Shown: piece by piece, positions 10,971-25,499 of the stretch | Numbering within the stretch: position 1 is the stretch's first letter | Layout of the letters: every line of letters starts with the position of its first letter | Source: Zoroaster sp. YZ-2022 | Taxonomy: Eukaryota > Echinodermata > Asteroidea > Forcipulatida > Zoroasteridae | DNA length: 64,000 nt | NCBI GenBank assembly: GCA_029582265.1 | Contig: CM055830.1 | Span: 26,629,619 to 26,693,618, forward strand | Direction of reading: 5' to 3' | The notes under the pieces: generated by a model | What the model was told of the DNA's origin: nothing | Seen by the model: the letters and a program-made list of their open reading frames with translations, nothing else | Database searches by the model: none | Program-made: the position numbers and the translations under genes

Positions 10971-13680
10971 ATGGAGGCCGTTTAAGGTACGAAATAATTA
11001 TCCAAATTCAAAAGTATTGGCTTTTTCTGCAAGGGAGGAACCTAAGCTTTAATTTAGATATAAAATTATCGGCCTCTCTTGAAAACTTTAAAAGTTATTC
11101 CCAACCATAGAAATGTTTTTTTTTGTAACACTGTATAGTGCTGTATTGTTTGCGGTGAAACCGCATGCAAGTTGACGGTATTTTACAGAGGGCTATGTGT
11201 CCATGGAGGCCGTTTAAGGTACGAAATAATTATCCAAATTCAAAAGTATGGTGTTTTTCTGAAAGGGAGAACCTAAGCTTTAATTTAGATATAAAATTAT
11301 CGGCCTCCCTTGAAAACTTTAAAAGTTATTCCCAACCATAGAAATGTTTTTTTTGTAACACTGTATAGTGCTGTATTGTTTGCGGTGAAACCGCATGCAA
11401 GTTGACGGTATTTTACAGAGGGCTATGTGTCCATGGAGGCCGTTTAAGGTACGAAATAATTATCCAAATTCAAAAGTATGGTGTTTTTCTGAAAGGGGAG
11501 AACCTAAGCTTTAATTTAGATATAAAATTATCGGCCTCCCTTGAAAACTTTAAAAGTTATTCCCAACCATAGAAATGTTTTTTTGTAACACTGTATAGTG
11601 CTGTATTGTTTGCGGTGAAACCGCATGCAAGTTGACGGTATTTTACAGAGGGCTATGTGTCCATGGAGGCCGTTTAAGGTACGAAATAATTATCCAAATT
11701 CAAAGTATTGGGTTTTTCTGAAAGGGGAGAACCTAAGCTTTAATTTAGATATAAAATTATCGGCCTCCCTTGAAAACTTTAAAAGTTATTCCCAACCATA
11801 GAAATGTTTTTTTTGTAACACTGTATAGTGCTGTATTGTTTGCGGTGAAACCGCATGCAAGTTGACGGTATTTTACAGAGGGCTATGTGTCCATGGAGGC
11901 CGTTTAAGGTACGAAATAATTATCCAAATTCAAAAGTATGGTGTTTTTCTGAAAGGGGAGAACCTAACGCTTTAATTTAGATATAAAATTATCGGCCTCC
12001 CTTGAAAACTTTAAAAGTTATTCCCAACCATAGAAATGTTTTTTTTTGTAACACTGTATAGTGCTGTATTGTTTGCGGTGAAACCGCATGCAAGTTGACG
12101 GTATTTTACAGAGGGCTATGTGTCCATGGAGGCCGTTTAAGGTACGAAATAATTATCCAAATTCAAAAGTATGGTGTTTTTCTGAAAGGGGAGAACCTAA
12201 GCTTTAATTTAGATATAAAATTATCGGCCTCCCTTGAAAACTTTAAAAGTTATTCCCAACCATAGAAATGTTTTTTTGTAACACTGTATAGTGCTGTATT
12301 GTTTGCGGTGAAACCGCATGCAAGTTGACGGTATTTTACAGAGGGCTATGTGTCCATGGAGGCCGTTTAAGGTACGAAATAATTATCCAAATTCAAAAGT
12401 ATGGTGTTTTTCTGAAAGGGGAGAACCTAAGCTTTAATTTAGATATAAAATTATCGGCCTCCCTTGAAAACTTTAAAAGTTATTCCCAACCATAGAAATG
12501 TTTTTTTTTGTAACACTGTATAGTGCTGTATTGTTTGCGGTGAAACCGCATGCAAGTTGACGGTATTTTACAGAGGGCTATGTGTCCATGGAGGCCGTTT
12601 AAGGTACGAAATAATTATCCAAATTCAAAAGTATGGTGTTTTTCTGAAAGGGGAGAACCTACGCTTTAATTTAGATATAAAATTATCGGCCTTCCTTGAA
12701 AACTTTAAAAGTTATTCCCAACCATAGAAATGTTTTTTTTTGTAACACTGTATAGTGCTGTATTGTTTGCGGTGAAACCGCATGCAAGTTGACCGTATTT
12801 TACAGAGGGCTATGTGTCCATGGAGGCCGTTTAAGGTACGAAATAATTATCCAAATTCAAAAGTATGGTGTTTTTCTGAAAGGGGAGAACCTACGCTTTA
12901 ATTTAGATATAAAATTATCGGCCTCCCTTGAAAACTTTAAAAGTTATTCCCAACCATAGAAATGTTTTTTTGTAACACTGTATAGTGCTGTATTGTTTGC
13001 GGTGAAACCGCATGCAAGTTGACGGTATTTTACAGAGGGCTATGTGTCCATGGAGGCCGTTTAAGGTACGAAATAATTATCCAAATTCAAAAGTATTGGG
13101 TTTTTCTGAAAGGGGAGAACCTAAGCTTTAATTTAGATATAAAATTATCGGCCTCCCTTGAAAACTTTAAAAGTTATTCCCAACCATAGAAATGTTTTTT
13201 TTTGTAACACTGTATAGTGCTTTATTGTTTGCGGTGAAACCGCATGCAAGTTGACGGTATTTTACAGAGGGCTATGTGTCCATGGAGGCCGTTTAAGGTA
13301 CGAAATAATTATCCAAATTCAAAAGTATGGTGTTTTTCTGAAAGGGGAGAACCTAAGCTTTAATTTAGATATAAAATTATCGGCCTCCCTTGAAAACTTT
13401 AAAAGTTATTCCCAACCATATTTTTTTTTTGTAACACTGTATAGTGCTGTATTGTTTGCGGTGAAACCGCATGCAAGTTGACGGTATTTTACAGAGGGCT
13501 ATGTGTCCATGGAGGCCGTTTAAGGTACGAAATAATTATCCAAATTCAAAAGTATGGTGTTTTTCTGAAAGGGGAGAACCTACGCTTTAATTTAGATATA
13601 AAATTATCGGCCTCCCTTGAAAACTTTAAAAGTTATTCCCAACCATAGAAATGTTTTTTTTGTAACACTGTATAGTGCTG

Positions 13681-16600
13681 TATTGTTTGCGCTGAAACCG
13701 CATGCAAGTTGACGGTATTTTACAGAGGGCTATGTGTCCATGGAGGCCGTTTAAGGTACGAAATAATTATCCAAATTCAAAAGTATTGGGTTTTCTGAAA
13801 GGGGAGAACCTAAGCTTTAATTTAGATATAAAATTATCGGCCTCCCTTGAAAACTTTAAAAGTTATTCCCAACAATAAAAATGTTTTTTTGTAACACTGT
13901 ATAGTGCTGTATTGTTTGCGGTGAAACCGCATGCAAGTTGACGGTATTTTACAGAGGGCTATGTGTCCATGGAGGCCGTTTAAGGTACGAAATAATTATC
14001 CAAATTCAAAAGTATGGGTTTTTTCTGAAAGGGGAGAACCTAAGCTTTAATTTAGATATAAAATTATCGGCCTCCCTTGAAAACTTTAAAAGTTATTCCC
14101 AACCATAGAAATGTTTTTTTTTTGTAACACTGTATAGTGCTGTATTGTTTGCGGTGAAACCGCATGCAAGTTGACGGTATTTTACAGAGGGCTATGTGTC
14201 CATGGAGGCCGTTTAAGGTACGAAATAATTATCCAAATTCAAAAGTATGGTGTTTTTCTGAAAGGGGAGAACCTAAGCTTTAATTTAGATATAAAATTAT
14301 CGGCCTCCCTTGAAAACTTTAAAAGTTATTCCCAACCATAGAAATGTTTTTTTTTGTAACACTGTATAGTGCTGTATTGTTTGCGGTGAAACCGCATGCA
14401 AGTTGACCGTATTTTACAGAGGGCTATGTGTCCATGGAGGCCGTTTAAGGTACGAAATAATTATCCAAATTCAAAAGTATGGTGTTTTTCTGAAAGGGGA
14501 GAACCTACGCTTTAATTTAGATATAAAATTATCGACCTCCCTTGAAAACTTTAAAAGTTATTCCCAAGAATAGAAATGTTTTTTTGTAACACTGTATAGT
14601 GCTGTATTGTTTGCGCTGAAACCGCATGCAAGTTGACGGCATTTTACAGAGGGCTATGTGTCCATGGAGGCCGTTTAAGGTACGAAATAATTATCCAAAT
14701 TCAAAAGTATTGGGTTTTTCTGAAAGGGGAGAACCTAAGCTTTAATTTAGATATAAAATTATCGGCCTCCCTTGAAAACTTTAAAAGTTATTCCCAACCA
14801 TAGAAATGTTTTTTTTGTAACACTGTATAGTGCTGTATTGTTTGCGGTGAAACCGCATGCAAGTTGACGGTATTTTACAGAGGGCTATGTGTCCATGGAG
14901 GCCGTTTAAGGTACGAAATAATTATCCAAATTCAAAAGTATGGTGTTTTTCTGAAAGGGGAGAACCTAAGCTTTAATTTAGATATAAAATTATCGGCATC
15001 CCTTGAAAACTTTAAAAGTTATTCCCAACCATAGAAATGTTTTTTTTTGTAACACTGTATAGTGCTGTATTGTTTGCGGTGAAACCGCATGCAAGTTGAC
15101 CGTATTTTACAGAGGGCTATGTGTCCATGGAGGCCGTTTAAGGTACGAAATAATTATCCAAATTCAAAAGTATGGTGTTTTTCTGAAAAGGGAGAACCTA
15201 CGCTTTAATTTAGATATAAAATTATCGGCCTCCCTTGAAAACTTTAAAAGTTATTCCCCCAACCATAGACATGTTTCTTTTGTAACACTGTATAGTGCTG
15301 TATTGTTTTGCGGTGAAACCGCATGCAAGTTGACGGTATTTTACAGAGGGCTATGTGTCCATGGAGGCCGTTTAAGGTACGAAATAATTATCCAAATTCA
15401 AAAGTATGGTGTTTTTCTGAAAGGGGAGAACCTAAGCTTTAATTTAGATATAAAATTATCGGCCTCCCTTGAAAACTTTAAAAGTTATTCCCAACCATAG
15501 AAATGTTTTTTGTAACACTGTATAGTGCTGTATTGTTTGCGGTGAAACCGCATGCAAGTTGACGGTATTTTACAGAGGGCTATGTGTCCATGGAGGCCGT
15601 TTAAGGTACGAAATAATTATCCAAATTCAAAAGTATTGGGTTTTTCTGAAAGGGGAGAACCTAAGCTTTAATTTAGATATAAAATTATCGGCCTCCCTTG
15701 AAAACTTTAAAAGTTATTCCCAACCATAGAAATGTTTTTTTTGTAACACTGTATAGTGCTGTATTGTTTGCGGTGAAACCGCATGCAAGTTGACGGTATT
15801 TTACAGAGGGCTATGTGTCCATGGAGGCCGTTTAAGGTACGAAATAATTATCCAAATTCAAAAGTATTGGTGTTTTTCTGAAAGGGGAGAACCTAAGCTT
15901 TAATTTAGATATAAAATTATCGGCCTCCCTTGAAAACTTTAAAAGTTATTCCCAACCATAGAAATGTTTTTTTGTAACACTGTATAGTGCTGTATTGTTT
16001 GCGGTGAAACCGCATGCAAGTTGACGGTATTTTACAGAGGGCTATGTGTCCATGGAGGCCGTTTAAGGTACGAAATAATTATCCAAATTCAAAAGTATGG
16101 TGTTTTTCTGAAAGGGAGAACCTAAGCTTTAATTTAGATATAAAATTATCGGCCTCCCTTGAAAACTTTAAAAGTTATTCCCAACCATAGAAATGTTTTT
16201 TTTTTGTAACACTGTATAGTGCTGTATTGTTTGCGGTGAAACCGCATGCAAGTTGACGGTATTTTACAGAGGGCTATGTGTCCATGGAGGCCGTTTAAGG
16301 TACGAAATAATTATCCAAATTCAAAAGTATGGTGTTTTTCTGAAAGGGGAGAACCTACGCTTTAATTTAGATATAAAATTATCGGCCTCCCTTGAAAACT
16401 TTAAAAGTTATTCCCAACCATAGAAATGTTTTTGTTTTGTAACACTGTATAGTGCTGTATTGTTTGCGGTGAAACCGCATGCAAGTTGACGGTATTTTAC
16501 AGAGGGCTATGTGTCCATGGAGGCCGTTTAAGGTACGAAATAATTATCCAAATTCAAAAGTATGGTGTTTTTCTGAAAGGGGAGAACCTACGCTTTAATT

Positions 16601-19230
16601 TAGATATAAAATTATCGGCCTCCCTTGAAAACTTTAAAAGTTATTCCCAACCATAGAAATGTTTTTTGTAACACTGTATAGTGCTGTATTGTTTGCGGTG
16701 AAACCGCATGCAAGTTGACGGTATTTTACAGAGGGCTATGTGTCCATGGAGGCCGTTTAAGGTACGAAATAATTATCCAAATTCAAAAGTATTGGGTTTT
16801 CTGAAAGGGGAGAACCTAAGCTTTAATTTAGATATAAAATTATCGGCCTCCCTTGAAAACTTTAAAAGTTATTCCCAACCATAGAAATGTTTTTTTGTAA
16901 CACTGTATAGTGCTGTATTGTTTGCGCTGAAACCGCATGCAAGTTGACGGCATTTTACAGAGGGCTATGTGTCCATGGAGGCCGTTTAAGGTACGAAATA
17001 ATTATCCAAATTCAAAAGTATTGGGTTTTTCTGAAAGGGGAGAACCTAAGCTTTAATTTAGATATAAAATTATCGGCCTCCCTTGAAAACTTTAAAAGTT
17101 ATTCCCAACCATAGAAATGTTTTTTTGTAACACTGTATAGTGCTGTATTGTTTGCGGTGAAACCGCATGCAAGTTGACGGTATTTTACAGAGGGCTATGT
17201 GTCCATGGAGGCCGTTTAAGGTGCGAAATAATTATCCAAATTCAAAAGTATGGTGTTTTTCTGAAAGGGGAGAACCTAAGCTTTAATTTAGATATAAAAT
17301 TATCGGCCTCCCTTGAAAACTTTAAAAGTTATTCCCAACCATAGAAATTTTTTTTTTTGTAACACTGTATAGTGCTGTATTGTTTGCGGTGAAACCGCAT
17401 GCAAGTTGACGGTATTTTACAGAGGGCTATGTGTCCATGGAGGCCGTTTAAGGTACGAAATAATTATCCAAATTCAAAAGTATTGGGTTTTTCTGAAAGG
17501 GGAGAACCTACGCTTTAATTTAGATATAAAATTATCGGCCTCCCTTGAAAACTTTAAAAGTTATTCCCAACCATAGAAATGTTTTTTTGTAACACTGTAT
17601 AGTGCTGTATTGTTTGCGGTGAAACCGCATGCAAGTTGACGGTATTTTACAGAGGGCTATGTGTCCATGGAGGCCGTTTAAGGTACGAAATAATTATCCA
17701 AATTCAAAAGTATGGTGTTTTTTCTGAAAGGGGAGAACCTACGCTTTAATTTAGATATAAAATTATCGGCCTCCCTTGAAAACTTTAAAAGTTATTCCCA
17801 ACCATAGAAATGTTTTTTTTTTGTAACACTGTATAGTGCTGTATTGTTTGCGGTGAAACCGCATGCAAGTTGACGGTATTTTACAGAGGGCTATGTGTCC
17901 ATGGAGGCCGTTTAAGGTACGAAATAATTATCCAAATTCAAAAGTATTGGGTTTTTCTGAAAAGGGAGAACCTAAGCTTTAATTTAGATATAAAATTATC
18001 GGCCTCCCTTGAAAACTTTAAAAGTTATTCCCAACCATAGAAATGTTTTTTTGTAACACTGTATAGTGCTGTATTGTTTGCGGTGAAACCGCATGCAAGT
18101 TGACGGTATTTTACAGAGGGCTATGTGTCCATGGAGGCCGTTTAAGGTACGAAATAATTATCCAAATTCAAAAGTATTGGGTTTTCTGGGGAGAACCTAA
18201 GCTTTAATTTAGATATAAAATTATCGGCCTCCCTTGAAAACTTTAAAAGTTATTCCCAAACCATAGAAATGTTTTTTGTAACACTGTATAGTGCTGTATT
18301 GTTTGCGCTGAAACCGCATGCAAGTTGACGGTATTTTACAGAGGGCTATGTGTCCATGGAGGCCGTTTAAGGTACGAAATAATTATCCAAATTCAAAAGT
18401 ATTGGGGTTTCTGAAAGGGGAGAACCTAAGCTTTAATTTAGATATAAAATTATCGGCCTCCCTTGAAAACTTTAAAAGTTATTCCCAACCATAGAAATGT
18501 TTTTTTGTAACACTGTATAGTGCTGTATTGTTTGCGGTGAAACCGCATCCAAGTTGACGGTATTTTACAGAGGGCTATGTGTCCATGGAGGCCGTTTAAG
18601 GTACGAAATAATTATCCAAATTCAAAAGTATGGTGTTTTTCTGAAAGGGGAGAACCTAAGCTTTAATTTAGATATAAAATTATCGGCCTCCCTTGAAAAC
18701 TTTAAAAGTTATTCCCAACCATAGAAATGTTTTTTTTTGTAACACTGTATAGTGCTGTATTGTTTGCGGTGAAACCGCATGCAAGTTGACGGTATTTTAC
18801 AGAGGGCTATGTGTCCATGGAGGCCGTTTAAGGTACGAAATAATTATCCAAATTCAAAAGTATTGGGTTTTTCTGAAAGGGGAGAACCTAAGCTTTAATT
18901 TAGATATAAAATTATCGGCCTCCCTTGAAAACTTTAAAAGTTATTCCCAACCATAGAAATGTTTTTTTTGTAACACTGTATAGTGCTGTATTGTTTGCGG
19001 TGAAACCGCATGCAAGTTGACGGTATTTTACAGAGGGCTATGTGTCCATGGAGGCCGTTTAAGGTACGAAATAATTATCCAAATTCAAAAGTATTGGGTT
19101 TTCTGAAAGGGAGAACCTAAGCTTTAATTTAGATATAAAATTATCGGCCTCCCTTGAAAACTTTAAAAGTTATTCCCAACAATAGAAATGTTTTTTGTAA
19201 CACTGTATAGTGCTGTATTGTTTGCGCTGA
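13681..19230 (+). repeat. Sub-family marked by GCGCTGAAACCGC
   Basis: The variant GCGCTGAAACCGC occurs near 13690, 14614, 16925, 18306 and 19226 and I did not notice it elsewhere. Spacings are about 924, 2311, 1381 and 920 bp, that is 4, 10, 6 and 4 monomers, all even. Each marked copy is followed by a TATTGGG-type segment. The copies near 14640 and 16947 also share GACGGCATTTT. The pattern suggests descent from an ancestral even-numbered higher-order unit. Confidence 0.6.
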
Positions 19231-20785
19231 AACCGCATGCAAGTTGACGGTATTTTACAGAGGGCTATGTGTCCATGGAGGCCGTTTAAGGTACGAAATA
19301 ATTATCCAAATTCAAAAGTATTGGGTTTTTTCTAAAGGGGAGAACCTAAGCTTTAATTTAGATATAAAATTATCGGCCTCCCTTGAAAACTTTAAAAGTT
19401 ATTCCCAACCATAGAAATGTTTTTTTTGTAACACTGTATAGTGCTGTATTGTTTGCGGTGAAACCGCATGCAAGTTGACGGTATTTTACAGAGAGCTATG
19501 TGTCCATGGAGGCCGTTTAAGGTACGAAATAATTATCCAAATTCAAAAGTATGGTGTTTTTCTGAAAGGGGAGAACCTAAGCTTTAATTTAGATATAAAA
19601 TTATCGAGCTCCCTTGAAAACTTTAAAAGTTATTCCCAACCATAGAAATGTTTTTTTTTGTAACACTGTATAGTGCTGTATTGTTTGCGGTGAAACCGCA
19701 TGCAAGTTGACGGTATTTTACAGAGGGCTATGTGTCCATGGAGGCCGTTTAAGGTACGAAATAATTATCCAAATTCAAAAGTATGGTGTTTTTCTGAAAG
19801 GGGAGAACCTACGCTTTAATTTAGATATAAAATTATCGGCCTCCCTTGAAAACTTTAAAAGTTATTCCCAACCATAGAAATGTTTTTTGTAACACTGTAT
19901 AGTGCTGTATTGTTTGCGGTGAAACCGCATGCAAGTTGACGGTATTTTACAGAGGGCTATGTGTCGATGGAGGCCGTTTAAGGTGCGAAATAATTATCCA
20001 AATTCAAAAGTATGGTATTTTTCTGAAAGGGGAGAACCTAAGCTTTAATTTAGATATAAAATTATCGGCCTCCCTTGAAAACTTTAAAAGTTATTCCCAA
20101 CCATAGAAATGTTTTTGTAACACTGTATAGTGCTGTATTGTTTGCGGTGAAACCGCATGCAAGTTGACCGTATTTTACAGAGGGCTATGTGTCCATGGAG
20201 GCCGTTTAAGGTACGAAATAATTATCCAAATTCAAAAGTATTGGTTTTTCTGAAAGGGGAGAACCTAAGCTTTAATTTAGATATAAAATTATCGGCCTCC
20301 CTTGAAAACTTTAAAAGTTATTCCCAACCATAGAAATGTTTTTTTGTAACACTGAATAGTGCTGTATTGTTTGCGGTGAAACCGCATGCAAGTTGACGGT
20401 ATTTTACAGAGGGCTATGTGTCCATGGAGGCCGTTTAAGGTACGAAATAATTATCCAAATTCAAAAGTATTTGGTTTTTCTGAAAGGGGAGAACCTAAGC
20501 TTTAATTTAGATATAAAATTATCGGCCTTCCTTGAAAACTTTAAAAGTTATTCCCAACCATAGAAATGTTTTTTTTGTAACACTGTATAGTGCTGTATTG
20601 TTTGCGGTGAAACCGCATGCAAGTTGACGGTATTTTACAGAGGGCTATGTGTCCATGGAGGCCGTTTAAGGTACGAAATAATTATCCAAATTCAAAAGTA
20701 TGGTGTTTTTCTGAAAGGGGAGAACCTAAGCTTTAATTTAGATATAAAATTATCGGCCTCCCTTGAAAACTTTAAAAGTTATTCC

Positions 20786-21285
20786 NNNNNNNNNNNNNNN
20801 NNNNNNNNNNNNNNNNNNNNNNNNNNNNNNNNNNNNNNNNNNNNNNNNNNNNNNNNNNNNNNNNNNNNNNNNNNNNNNNNNNNNNNNNNNNNNNNNNNNN
20901 NNNNNNNNNNNNNNNNNNNNNNNNNNNNNNNNNNNNNNNNNNNNNNNNNNNNNNNNNNNNNNNNNNNNNNNNNNNNNNNNNNNNNNNNNNNNNNNNNNNN
21001 NNNNNNNNNNNNNNNNNNNNNNNNNNNNNNNNNNNNNNNNNNNNNNNNNNNNNNNNNNNNNNNNNNNNNNNNNNNNNNNNNNNNNNNNNNNNNNNNNNNN
21101 NNNNNNNNNNNNNNNNNNNNNNNNNNNNNNNNNNNNNNNNNNNNNNNNNNNNNNNNNNNNNNNNNNNNNNNNNNNNNNNNNNNNNNNNNNNNNNNNNNNN
21201 NNNNNNNNNNNNNNNNNNNNNNNNNNNNNNNNNNNNNNNNNNNNNNNNNNNNNNNNNNNNNNNNNNNNNNNNNNNNNNNNNNNNN
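20786..21285. other. Assembly gap, 500 N
   Basis: Exactly 500 N, in monomer sequence on both sides. The landmark TGAAAAC lies at 20764 on the left and 21286 on the right. The apparent distance of 522 bp is about 2.27 periods, so the gap does not keep repeat register and its length is a placeholder. The true missing length is unknown. Sequence to the right is clearly more divergent than sequence to the left. Confidence 0.99.
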
Positions 21286-24200
21286 TGAAAACTTAAAGTT
21301 ATTCCCAACCATAGAAATGTTTTTTGTAACACTGTATAGTGCTGTATTGTTTGCGGTGAAACCGCATGCAGAGTTGACGGTATTTTACAGAGGGGCTATG
21401 TGTCCATGGAGGCCGTTTAAGGTACGAAATAATTATCCAAATTCGAAAGTATGGTGTTTTCTGAAAGGGGAGAACCTAAGCTTTAATTTAGATATAAAAT
21501 TATCGGCCTCCTTGAAAACTTTAAAGTTATTCCCAATCATAGAAATGTTTTGTTGTTGTAACACTGTATAGTGCTGTATTGTTTGCGGTGAAACCGCATG
21601 CAAGTTGACGGTATTTTACAGAGGGCTATGTGTCCATGGAGGCCGTTTAAGGTACGAAATAATTATCCAAATTCTAAAGTATGGTGTTTTTCTGTAAGGG
21701 GAGAACCTAAGCTTTAATTTAGATATAAAATTATCGGCCTCCCTTGAAAACTTTTAAAGTTATTCCCAACCATAGAAATGTTTTTTTTTGTAACACTGTA
21801 TAGTGCTGTATTGTTTGCGGTGAAACCGCATGAAAGTTGACGGTATTTTACAGAGGGCTATGTGTCCATGGAGGCCGTTTAAGGTACGAAATAATTATCC
21901 AAATTCAAAAGTATGGTGTTTTTCTGAAAGGGGAGAACCTAAGCTTTAATTTAGATATAAAATTATCGGCCTCCCTTGAAAACTTTAAAAGTTATTCCCA
22001 ACCATAGAAATGTATTTTTTGTAACACTGTATAGTGCTGTATTGTTTGCGGTGAAACCGCATGCAAGTTGACCGTATTTTACAGAGGGCTATGTGTCCAT
22101 GGAGGCCGTTTAAGGTACGAAATAATTATCCAAATTCAAAAGTATTGGGTTTTTTCTGAAAGGGGAGAACCTAAGCTTTAATTTAGATATAAAATTATCG
22201 GCCTCCCTTGAAAACTTTAAAAGTTATTCCCAACCATAGAAATGTTTTTTTTGTAACACTGTATAGTGCTGTATTGTTTGCGGTGAAACCGCATGCAAGT
22301 TGACGGTATTTTACAGAGGGCTATGTGTCCATGGAGGCCGTTTAAGGTGCGAAATAATTATCCAAATTCAAAAGTATGGTGTTTTTCTGAAAGGGGAGAA
22401 CCTAAGCTTTAATTTAGATATAAAATTATCGGCCTCCATTGAAAACTTTAAAAGTTATTCCCAACCATAGAAATGTTTTTTGTAACACTGTATAGTGCTG
22501 TATTGTTTGCGGTGAAACCGCATGCAAGTTGACCGTATTTTACAGAGGGCTATGTGTCCATGGAGGCCGTTTAAGGTACGAAATAATTATCCAAATTCAA
22601 AAGTATGGTGTTTTTCTGAAAGGGGAGAACCTAAGCTTTAATTTAGATATAAAATTATCGGCCTCCCATGAAAACTTTAAAAGTTATTCCCAACAATAGA
22701 AATGTTTGTTTGTAACACTGTATAGTGCTGTATTGTTTGCGGTGAAACCGCATGCAAGTTGACGGTATTTTACAGAGGGCTATGTGTCCATGGAGGCCGT
22801 TTAAGGTACGAAATAATTATCCAAATTCAAAAGTATGGTGTTTTTCTGAAGGGGAGAACCTAAGCTTTAATTTAGATATAAAATTATCGGCCTCCTTGAA
22901 AACTTTAAAGTTATTCCCAACCATAGAAATGTTTTTTGTAACACTGTATAGTGCTGTATTGTTTGCGGTGAAACCGCATGCAAGATTGACCGTATTTTAC
23001 AGAGAGGGCTATGTGTCCATGGAGGCCGTTTAAGGTACAAATAATTATCAAATTCAAAAGTATGGTGTTTTTCTGAAAGGGAGAACCTAAGCTTTAATTT
23101 AGATATAAAATTATCGGCCTCCTTGAAAACTTTAAAAGTTATTCCCAACCATAGAAATGTTTGTTTGTAACACTGTATAGTGCTGTATTGTTTGCGGTGA
23201 AACCGCATGCAGATTGACAGTATTTTACAGAGGGCTATGTGTCCATGGAGGCCGTTTAAGGTACGAAATAATTATCCAAATTCGAAAGTATGGTGTTTTT
23301 CTGAAAGGGAGAACCTAAGCTTTAATTTAGATATAAAATTATCGGCCTCCTTGAAAACTTTAAAGTTATTCCCAACCATAGAAATGTTTTTTTTGTAACA
23401 CTGTATAGTGCTGTATTGTTTGCGGTGAAACCGCATGCAAGTTGACGGTATTTTACAGAGGGCTATGTGTCCATGGAGGCCGTTTAAGGTACGAAATAAT
23501 TATCCAAATTCGAAAGTATGGTGTTTTATGAAAGGGGAGAACCTAAGCGTTAATTTAGATATAAAATTATCGGCCTCCTTGAAAACTTTAAAAGTTATTC
23601 CCAACCATAGAAATGTTTTTTTGTAACACTGTATAGTGCTGTATTGTTTGCGGTGAAACCGCATGCAAATTGACAGTATTTTACAGAGGCTATGTGTCCA
23701 TGGAGGCCGTTTAAGGTGAAATAATTATCCAAATTCAAAAGTATTGTGGTTTTCTGAAGGGAGAACCTAACCTAACCTTTAATTTAGATATAAAATTATC
23801 GGCCTCCCTTGAAAACTTTAAAGTTATTCCCAACCTTAGAAATGTTTTGTGTAACACTGTATAGTGCTGTATTGTTTGCGGTGAAAGCGCATGCAAGTTG
23901 ACGGTATTTTACAGAGGGCTATGTGTCCATGGAGGCCGTTTAAGGTACGAAATAATTATCCAAATTCGAAAGTATGGTGTTTTTCTGAAAGGGGAGAACC
24001 TAAGCTTTAATTTAGATATAAAATTATCGGCCTTCCTTGAAAACTTTAAAAGTTCTTCCCAACCATAGAAATGTTTTTTGTAACACTGTATAGTGCTGTA
24101 TTGTTTGCGGTGAAACCGCATGCAGAGTTGACAGTATTTTACAGAGGGCTATGTGTCCATGGAGGCCGTTTAATTTACGAAATAAATATCCAAAATCAAA

Positions 24201-25499
24201 AGTATTGGGTTTTCTGAAGGGGAGAACCTAAGCTTTAATTTAGATATAAAATTATCGGCCTCCTTGAAAACTTTAAAAGTTATTCCCAACCATAGAAATG
24301 TTTTTTGTAACACTGTATAGTGCTGTATTGTTTGCGGTGAAACCGCATGCAAGTTGACAGTATTTTACAGAGGGCTATGTGTCCATGGAGGCCGTTTAAG
24401 GTACGAAATAATTATCCAAATTCAAAAAGTATGGTGTTTTCTGAAAGGGAGAACCTAAGCTTTAATTTAGATATAAAATTATCGGCCTCCCATGAACACT
24501 TTAAAAGTTATTCCCAACCATAAAAATGTATTTTTGTAACACTGTATAGTGCTGTATTGTTTGCGGTGAAACCGCATGCAAGTTGACAGTATTTTACAGA
24601 GGGCTATGTGTCCATGGAGGCCGTTTAAGGTACGAAATAATTATCCAAATTCAAAAGTATGGTGTTATTCTGAAAGGGAGAACCTAAGCTTTAATTTAGA
24701 TATAAAATTATCGGCCTCCTTGAAAACTTTAAAGTTATTCCCAACCATAGAAATGTTTTTTGTAACACTGTATGGTGCTGTATTGTTTGCGGTGAAACCG
24801 CATGCAAGTAGACAGAAATTAACAGAGGGCTATGTGTCCATGGAGGCCGTTTAAGGTACGAAATAATTATCCAAATTCGATAGTAGGGTGTGTTTCTGAA
24901 GGGAGAACCTAAGCTTTAGTTTAGATATGAAATTATCGGCCTCCCTTAAAAACTTTAAAAGTTATTCCCAACCATAGAAATTTTTTTGTAACACTGTATA
25001 GTGCTGTATTGTTTGCGGTGAAACCGCATGCAAGTTGACCAGTATTTACAGAGAGGCTATATGTCCATGGAGGCCATTTAAGGTACGAAATAATTATCCA
25101 AATTCAAAAGTATTGGGTTTTTCTGAAAGGGTAGAACCTAAGCTTTAATTTAGATATAAAATTATCGGCCTCCCTTGAAAACTTTAAAAGTTATTCCCAA
25201 CCATAGAAATGTTTATTTTTGTAACACTGTATAGTGCTGTATTGTTTGCGGTGAAACCGCATGCAGATTGACAGTATTTTACAGAGGGCTGAAATGTGTC
25301 CATGGAGGCCGTTTAAGGTACGAAATAATTATCCAAATTCAAAAGTATGGTGTTTTTCTGAAAGGGGAGAACCTAAGCTTTAATTTAGATATAAAATTAT
25401 CGGCCTCCTTGAAAACTTTAAAGTTATTCCCAACCATAGAAATGTTTTTTGTAACACTGTATAGTGCTGTATTGTTTGCGGTGAAACCGCATGCAAGTT

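Larger units (their letters stand above)
1..20785 (+). repeat. Satellite array, left homogeneous block (about 90 monomers of ~230 bp)
   Basis: Head-to-tail copies of one ~230 bp unit. The landmark CCTAAGCTT or CCTACGCTT recurs at 1, 230, 461, 691, 922 and 1153, and the last before the gap is at 20725, giving a mean period of about 230.3 bp. Copies differ mainly in the length of a T-tract, a GGG/GGGG run, the TATGGTG versus TATTGGG segment, and a few single-base markers (AAGCTT/ACGCTT, GTGCTG/GTGTTG/GTGATG, TTGACGG/TTGACCG, CAACCATAG/CAACAATAG). No inversion, unrelated insertion or gene interrupts the block. Satellites of this kind usually form constitutive heterochromatin, often at or near centromeres; that placement is inference. 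Family unrecognised. Confidence 0.97.

Noticed and set aside
20624..21571. Apparent long open frames of 177-315 codons across the first gap
   Set aside because: They are produced by translating 500 N as unknown residues. Only monomer sequence flanks the gap.
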